This document shows, piece after piece, positions 5,453-8,993 of a DNA stretch of 8,993 bases (the stretch's first letter is position 1; every line of letters starts with the position of its first letter). Under the pieces are notes generated by a model that saw only the letters and a program-made list of their open reading frames with translations, was not told the DNA's origin and searched no databases. The stretch covers positions 1 to 8,993 of the forward strand of contig CAMZED010000057.1 of NCBI GenBank assembly GCA_947305675.1, in the 5' to 3' direction. The position numbers and the translations under genes were made by a program. Origin of the DNA: an uncultured Clostridia bacterium. GTDB taxonomy: Bacteria; Bacillota; Clostridia; Oscillospirales; CAG-382.

Positions 5453-7414
5453 TCAGCCTTCGACGTAGAAAGTCCAGGATGATCTGGTGCCGAGGTTGGT
5501 GTCCGGTTCTATCTTCGAGCTCTTGCTTGAGTCGTATTTGGAGACGTAAAGTTTATCCGATACCCGGTTCATATCCCATATCATGGTTTTTGCGGAGTTC
5601 GAGAAGTTGTCGGTCGAATCGTAAGGGGTATATACTTCCACGTCGAATTTCCAATCCGGGTGTTTATCGCCCCAGAACGTAACTTTGAGCGATTCGTTGC
5701 CGCGGTCGTAATGGTCGCCGTATTCGGCGTAGACTGTTCCGTCGGTGGTATAGTTGTCGTGATAAGTTCCGTCGGTATTATAAATGCGGGAATGCCTGCC
5801 GAACGTTTTATATACCGGGAACATACAGGTGTAGGACATATAGAAGTAGCATTCACGCACATAGTGATAATCCACGTCGAGCTCGACGCGGTTTCCCGCC
5901 ACGCGGTAGGTCCTTGTCACCTCGGCGTAATAATCTTTGGGATCGCCCCAGTGAAGGTGGGTTTTTTCGACGATGGTAACGCCTTTCGCTGTGAACGAAC
6001 CGCCGACGGAAAGGTCTTTTTTCGCACCGGTCGCGGTATCGAATATTTCAAGGCTCAAAAACTTTTCGTTGCCGTGGTTGCCGCCGGACCAGGTCCACGC
6101 GCCGGTTTTAAGGTTGCTTGCTCGGTAGACGTATTCCCAGTCGGTGCCTCCGCCGGCAAGGTTGTTGCCGTCGTAGTTGTAGGTCCCGATATTCCAGGTG
6201 CCCCAGTTGTTTTTCTTCCCCTCGGGGGTATCTTCGCTTTTTTTGTCGAAGGTCAGGGTGAGCTTCTTGCCTTTATAGGTCGTTTCCATCCGGTAAAGGA
6301 CCGGGCTGACCATTGAAAAAGTCATTTCGTTATCGTAAAGCATAGGTGCCGCCTTGTATTTTTTAAGAATATCGTAGTTGTGAAGCGCCTGGCGCTTTAT
6401 CTTTATATAATCCTCGGGCTGAACTTTTCCTTCTTCGCTCAGCGCGGCGGCTTTAAAATATTTTCCGTTAAGCTTAAGGTTCCCGATGCATTGACGTTTA
6501 ACCATAATGTAATCCACCGCGTCGATCAGTCCGTTGCCGTCGGTATCGCCGTCGACGATCACCGTCGCACGGTCGGTCTCTTCGCCGTCGACGATCTTCA
6601 CAGCGACGTCGCCGGTCGAAACGTAGCCGGATTTGCGCTCTTTGCCGTCGGAATCGAGTATTTTAAGATATTTTTCGCCTTCGGAGAGGTTTTTCGAAAA
6701 TTCGCTCACGGTGGAACCCGAGGCGACCGCGCGCATATCCCCTTCGCCGTCTATGAACACTATGCTCGTGCCGGAAAACCTGAATTCGTCGGTCGTTGCG
6801 CCTTCAACTTCGATTTCCTCGGTGCCGTCGGCAACGCAAACCTCAAATTCGCTTATGAACACAAAGAAGCCGGCGCCGTGGGTGACGTCCGCACGGAAAT
6901 ATCTCCCCGAAAAACCCGATTCGGAGGTGACGTTGTAGTTGGTTATCATTCCGTCGGAATCGGCTTTTGCTTTGCCGAGCGAATTAAAATTCACTCCGTC
7001 GTCCGAAACCTTGAATTCCACCGAGGCGGGCAGATCGATGCCCCAGTCTTGCATTATCCCGGCGACGACGTTCAGCTTGTTTATTCCGGCCTTTTTTTCG
7101 CCGAGATCGACGGTAAGCGTGTGAACCGATCCGCCGGTGAGCGATTTCGTGAACCCGAGCCATTCGGTGCCGACAACGTCGGATTCGCCGTATTTGCCGT
7201 CGGTAAGTTCGCTGCCGCTCACGTCGCGGTAGCCGGTGAGTTCGGTGCTTCCCTCCGGAGGAATGTTGTATGCCTGAGGAGTCGTGTAGTTTTTACCCAA
7301 CGCCAGGTTTTTGTATTTTGTAACGGTTATTGTTTTTGCTTCGGCAAAGCAGACAATCGCGCTCATCATAAGCGATGCCGCAAGTATGAACGATAGAACT
7401 CTTTTTGCTTTCAT
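5453..7414 (-). CDS. Secreted discoidin-like/dockerin protein with unassigned C-terminal domain
   Basis: This 653-residue protein begins with a signal peptide (MKAKRVLSF..., cleavage predicted after AEA, residues 24-26). Residues about 35-195 form a discoidin (F5/8 type C)-like, probably carbohydrate-binding domain, with NLALGKNYT at its start, DLGEKK near 103-108 and RYFRADV at 171-177. Residues about 210-285 are a short beta-rich module of the kind often found before dockerins in Oscillospirales. Residues 286-346 are a type I dockerin: its first calcium loop is canonical (Asp290, Asp292, Asn294, Asp301, then YIMVKR), while the second keeps YIKIKR but has Ala324, Ser326 and Glu328 in place of the usual ligands. 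Residues about 356-653 are aromatic-rich and probably all-beta, and I cannot assign them. An open TTG codon at 7456 extends the frame 14 codons but lies in the -10 box. The ATG at 7414 has GGGGAGG 7 nt upstream and starts a proper signal peptide, so I chose it. It is the first gene of a three-gene operon. Confidence 0.85.
   Translation of the reverse strand: MKAKRVLSFILAASLMMSAIVCFAEAKTITVTKYKNLALGKNYTTPQAYNIPPEGSTELTGYRDVSGSELTDGKYGESDVVGTEWLGFTKSLTGGSVHTLTVDLGEKKAGINKLNVVAGIMQDWGIDLPASVEFKVSDDGVNFNSLGKAKADSDGMITNYNVTSESGFSGRYFRADVTHGAGFFVFISEFEVCVADGTEEIEVEGATTDEFRFSGTSIVFIDGEGDMRAVASGSTVSEFSKNLSEGEKYLKILDSDGKERKSGYVSTGDVAVKIVDGEETDRATVIVDGDTDGNGLIDAVDYIMVKRQCIGNLKLNGKYFKAAALSEEGKVQPEDYIKIKRQALHNYDILKKYKAAPMLYDNEMTFSMVSPVLYRMETTYKGKKLTLTFDKKSEDTPEGKKNNWGTWNIGTYNYDGNNLAGGGTDWEYVYRASNLKTGAWTWSGGNHGNEKFLSLEIFDTATGAKKDLSVGGSFTAKGVTIVEKTHLHWGDPKDYYAEVTRTYRVAGNRVELDVDYHYVRECYFYMSYTCMFPVYKTFGRHSRIYNTDGTYHDNYTTDGTVYAEYGDHYDRGNESLKVTFWGDKHPDWKFDVEVYTPYDSTDNFSNSAKTMIWDMNRVSDKLYVSKYDSSKSSKIEPDTNLGTRSSWTFYVEG
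6377..6559 (-). other. Type I dockerin module (internal)
   Basis: Codons for residues 286-346 encode the two-repeat dockerin. Repeat one is DTDGNGLIDAVDY followed by KR, a complete calcium loop with the helix that contacts cohesin. Repeat two retains only GKV, PEDY and KIKR, having lost ligands at loop positions 1, 3 and 5. In the family, dockerins bind cohesin modules of scaffoldins and usually sit at the C-terminus; here about 300 residues follow. Confidence 0.8.
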
Positions 7415-7447
7415 CACGGTACCTCCCCGAATGTTTTTATCGGATAC

Positions 7448-7476
7448 ATTATACAACCGTTCTCGGTCTATTTCAA
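7448..7476 (-). promoter_or_regulatory. Strong sigma-A promoter for the three-gene operon
   Basis: On the minus strand, -35 TTGAAA (7476-7471) and a consensus -10 TATAAT (7453-7448) are separated by exactly 17 bp. The start of transcription is expected near 7441, leaving a leader of about 27 nt before the ATG at 7414. The spacer contains a small dyad, ACCG-AGAA-CGGT (7456-7467), a possible operator. This drives the dockerin protein, hydrolase and membrane protein genes. Confidence 0.82.
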
Positions 7477-7506
7477 CCTTTTTTTGAACAATTTGGGTGA
7501 TAATAC

Positions 7507-7535
7507 TTGAATCAGACCCGCCTTTATGTTAAAAT
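7507..7535 (+). promoter_or_regulatory. Extended -10 promoter for the GH27 unit
   Basis: The -35 TTGAAT (7507-7512) and -10 TAAAAT (7530-7535) are 17 bp apart, and TGT immediately precedes the -10, giving an extended -10 motif. The transcript should start near 7542 and run about 37 nt to the ATG. Its -35 lies 30 bp from the -35 of the divergent operon promoter, so one bound regulator could act on both. Confidence 0.75.
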
Positions 7536-7541
7536 ATAACA
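7527..7541. promoter_or_regulatory. Candidate operator dyad over the GH27 -10 box
   Basis: A perfect dyad, TGTTA-N5-TAACA, covers the -10 box and reaches the predicted start site of the plus-strand promoter. Position and symmetry fit a repressor site. The arms are only 5 bp and AT-rich, so chance occurrence is possible. No regulator gene is present in the window. Confidence 0.35.
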
Positions 7542-7578
7542 ACCAAATACCGTTATTGCGGAGAAAGAGGAAATTTCT

Positions 7579-8712
7579 ATGGTAGTAAAAAAACCGCCTA
7601 TGGGTTGGAACTCCTGGAACACGTTCGGGGCCAACATCGATGAATCACTTATAAAAGAGACCGCCGACGCGATGGTCGAAAACGGCTTGCTCGACGCCGG
7701 CTATGAATATCTTGTTATCGACGATTGCTGGGCTGAACGTCAGCGCGATAAATCCACCGGCAGAATGGTGCCCGACCACGTAAAATTCCCCCACGGGATG
7801 AAAGCCGTCGCTGATTACGTCCATTCGCGCGGGTTGAAATTCGGTATGTATTCCTGCTGCGGCAACCTTACCTGCGCCGGATATCCCGGATCGTTCGATT
7901 ACGAATTCATCGACGCGCAGACTTTTGCGGAATGGGGCGTCGACTACCTTAAATACGATTATTGCTTCCGCCCGATGACTCAGAAAGGCGATCTGCTCTA
8001 TCGCCGTATGGGCCTTGCGCTTGCAAACTGCGGAAGGGATATCTGCTTCTCGGCTTGCAGCTGGGGCGCGGACCAGACCAACGAATGGATCAAATCCACC
8101 GGCGCGCATCTTTGGCGCTCGACCGGAGATATTAACGACAGCTGGGCTTCGGTAAAGGAACTTGCGCTTAAACAGTACGATTATCTTACCACGAACGGTC
8201 AGGGCTGCTTTAACGATATGGATATGCTCATCGTCGGTATGAACGGCAAGGGCAACGTCGCCGTAAGCGGCTGCACCGAGGAAGAATACCGCACTCATTT
8301 TTCCGTTTGGGCGTTCCTCGGATCTCCGCTTATGATCGGCTGCGACGTAAGAAACATGGACGAAGCGACAAAGGATATCCTTCTCAACAAGGATATCATC
8401 GCAATCAATCAGGATCCCGCCTACCGTCAGCCCTTCGCCTGCGGCAACCATTGGGGCCACCGCGAAGTACCCGTTCTTGCAAAATATCTTGCTGACGGCG
8501 ATATTGCGATCGGTGTGTTCAATTTTGTCGACTGCCAGGTCGATCCCTTCATTTCGCTCGACTGCCTCGGCATAAACCGCTCGTCCGGTAAGGCGATCTC
8601 GGTACGCGATCTTTGGACAGGTGAAGATCTCGGCGTGTTCACCGACGTTTTACGTGTGACGGTTCCTCAGCACGGCGCAAAAATGCTCCGCGCAAAGGTG
8701 ATCGATGCCTGA
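7579..8712 (+). CDS. GH27 alpha-galactosidase-family enzyme, possibly alpha-N-acetylgalactosaminidase
   Basis: This 377-residue glycoside hydrolase is clearly family 27 along its length: PMGWNSWNTF (7-16), VIDDCW (46-51), GNLTCAGYPGSF (95-106), the nucleophile Asp127 in KYDYC, the acid/base Asp184 in WRSTGDINDSW, NDMDML (212-217) and AINQDP (275-280). A C-terminal beta domain follows the (beta/alpha)8 barrel. GH27 enzymes are retaining and release terminal alpha-linked Gal or GalNAc. By alignment with the human enzymes, the segment CSWGA (160-164) places Ser161 and Ala164 where alpha-galactosidase A has Glu203 and Leu206 and alpha-N-acetylgalactosaminidase has Ser188 and Ala191, so GalNAc preference is plausible. 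There is no signal peptide, so it should act in the cytoplasm on imported glycans. The ATG follows an AGAGG site about 8 nt upstream. It overlaps the next gene by 8 bp and is divergent to the dockerin operon. Confidence 0.93.
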   Translation: MVVKKPPMGWNSWNTFGANIDESLIKETADAMVENGLLDAGYEYLVIDDCWAERQRDKSTGRMVPDHVKFPHGMKAVADYVHSRGLKFGMYSCCGNLTCAGYPGSFDYEFIDAQTFAEWGVDYLKYDYCFRPMTQKGDLLYRRMGLALANCGRDICFSACSWGADQTNEWIKSTGAHLWRSTGDINDSWASVKELALKQYDYLTTNGQGCFNDMDMLIVGMNGKGNVAVSGCTEEEYRTHFSVWAFLGSPLMIGCDVRNMDEATKDILLNKDIIAINQDPAYRQPFACGNHWGHREVPVLAKYLADGDIAIGVFNFVDCQVDPFISLDCLGINRSSGKAISVRDLWTGEDLGVFTDVLRVTVPQHGAKMLRAKVIDA

Positions 8713-8911
8713 TTGCGTCGGATGCGGCGCCGCACTCACGCCCGATGAGATCGGCGCCACGAAAAAACTCATCAATCGCGGCAGCACCGAATTTTTCTGT
8801 CTTGACTGTCTTGCGAAAAGGTTCGGCGTCTCCGTCGGGTTTCTCAAAGAGAAAATCGGGTTCTGGCGTTTGTCCGGATGCCTGCTTTTTCCTCAGGACG
8901 AAAACGGTTGA
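8705..8911 (+). CDS. Small four-cysteine (zinc-ribbon-like) protein
   Basis: This 68-residue protein has two CxxC pairs (Cys4/Cys7 and Cys32/Cys35), spaced as in a small zinc ribbon or treble clef. They are joined by LTPDEIGATKKLINRG (11-26) and followed by the helix AKRFGVSVGFLKEKI. Similar short proteins occur in many Clostridia without an assigned function; metal binding is inferred from the cysteines. A fifth cysteine (Cys59) lies near the end. The ATG overlaps the end of the GH27 gene by 8 bp (ATGCCTGA) and has AAAGG 6 nt upstream inside that gene, so it is translationally coupled and a true part of the unit. The terminator follows 7 bp after its stop. I see nothing linking it to sugar metabolism other than this position. 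Confidence 0.75.
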   Translation: MPDCVGCGAALTPDEIGATKKLINRGSTEFFCLDCLAKRFGVSVGFLKEKIGFWRLSGCLLFPQDENG

Positions 8912-8918
8912 TTCTTTC

Positions 8919-8940
8919 AAAACCCGCCCCGGCGGGTTTT
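8919..8940 (+). terminator. Intrinsic terminator after the GH27 unit
   Basis: AAAACCCGCC (8919-8928) pairs with GGCGGGTTTT (8931-8940) around a tight CC-centred loop. The A-tract and T-tract on the two sides make it usable from both strands. It begins 7 bp after the TGA of the small cysteine protein and should end the two-gene transcript. The remaining bases to 8993 show no recognisable feature. Confidence 0.82.
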
Positions 8941-8993
8941 CAGAGCGCAGACAAAGCGGCTATTTACGCACCGATACGGCACGAATGACGTAA

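Noticed and set aside
4566..5468. 300-codon plus-strand frame opposite the hydrolase
   Set aside because: It is antisense to a gene with a complete catalytic triad. The product is Arg-rich without motifs.
7340..7350. Possible lipoprotein cysteine (Cys22) in the signal peptide of the dockerin protein
   Set aside because: The residues before it are Ala-Ile-Val, without the small residue needed at -1 of a lipobox; an AxA signal peptidase I site follows shortly after.
6380..7396. 338-codon plus-strand frame opposite the dockerin protein
   Set aside because: It mirrors the signal-peptide and discoidin coding region, has no plausible start signal, and encodes no known domain.
7415..7456. Extended N-terminus of the dockerin protein from a TTG at 7456
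   Set aside because: The codons would overlap the TATAAT -10 box and lie upstream of the expected transcription start. The ATG at 7414 has an ideal ribosome binding site and begins a proper signal peptide.
7645..8460. 271-codon minus-strand frame opposite the GH27 gene
   Set aside because: It is entirely inside a highly conserved GH27 gene on the other strand, with no domain or ribosome binding site.
8745..8993. Open frames overlapping the small cysteine protein and running to the window end
   Set aside because: They lack a ribosome binding site, run through the terminator, and encode Arg/Ser-rich sequence without motifs; the four-cysteine frame is clearly the real one.

Overview
The window looks like chromosomal DNA of a gut-type, Gram-positive Clostridia member (Oscillospirales/Ruminococcaceae-like). 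I infer this from strong GGAGG-type ribosome binding sites, sigma-A promoters, a secreted protein carrying a cellulosome-style dockerin, an internalin-like leucine-rich-repeat surface protein, and protein sequences typical of that group. No phage, plasmid, IS, CRISPR, tRNA or rRNA signal was found. Base composition appears even across the window, judged by eye.

Layout. Positions 1-30 hold a near-ideal terminator hairpin. Positions 56-1633 (minus strand) hold a two-gene unit: a GNAT acetyltransferase followed by aspartate-semialdehyde dehydrogenase (asd; lysine/threonine/methionine and cell-wall diaminopimelate synthesis). A second intrinsic terminator at 1667-1700 separates this unit from a 649-residue membrane-anchored leucine-rich-repeat protein (1715-3664, minus), which has its own extended -10 promoter (3738-3766). 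Positions 3802-7414 (minus) hold a tight three-gene operon transcribed from a strong promoter at 7448-7476. Its order is a secreted discoidin-like/dockerin protein with an unassigned C-terminal domain, an alpha/beta hydrolase with an N-terminal membrane helix, and a small membrane-anchored protein of unknown function. Divergent to this operon, a plus-strand unit carries a GH27 alpha-galactosidase-family enzyme (7579-8712) and an overlapping small four-cysteine protein (8705-8911), closed by a terminator at 8919-8940.

How the genes fit together. The operon and the GH27 unit share a 164-bp divergent control region with two well-formed promoters and small dyads, so joint regulation by a carbohydrate signal is plausible. 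The operon makes surface or secreted products. The GH27 enzyme has no signal peptide and would act on imported oligosaccharides, but no transporter is visible here. The asd/GNAT unit is metabolic housekeeping and seems unrelated.

Most noteworthy: the GH27 enzyme has Ser and Ala at the two positions known to set GalNAc versus Gal preference in this family, suggesting an alpha-N-acetylgalactosaminidase. The secreted protein has a dockerin in mid-chain, with one intact and one degenerate calcium loop, followed by about 295 residues of aromatic-rich sequence I cannot assign to a family.
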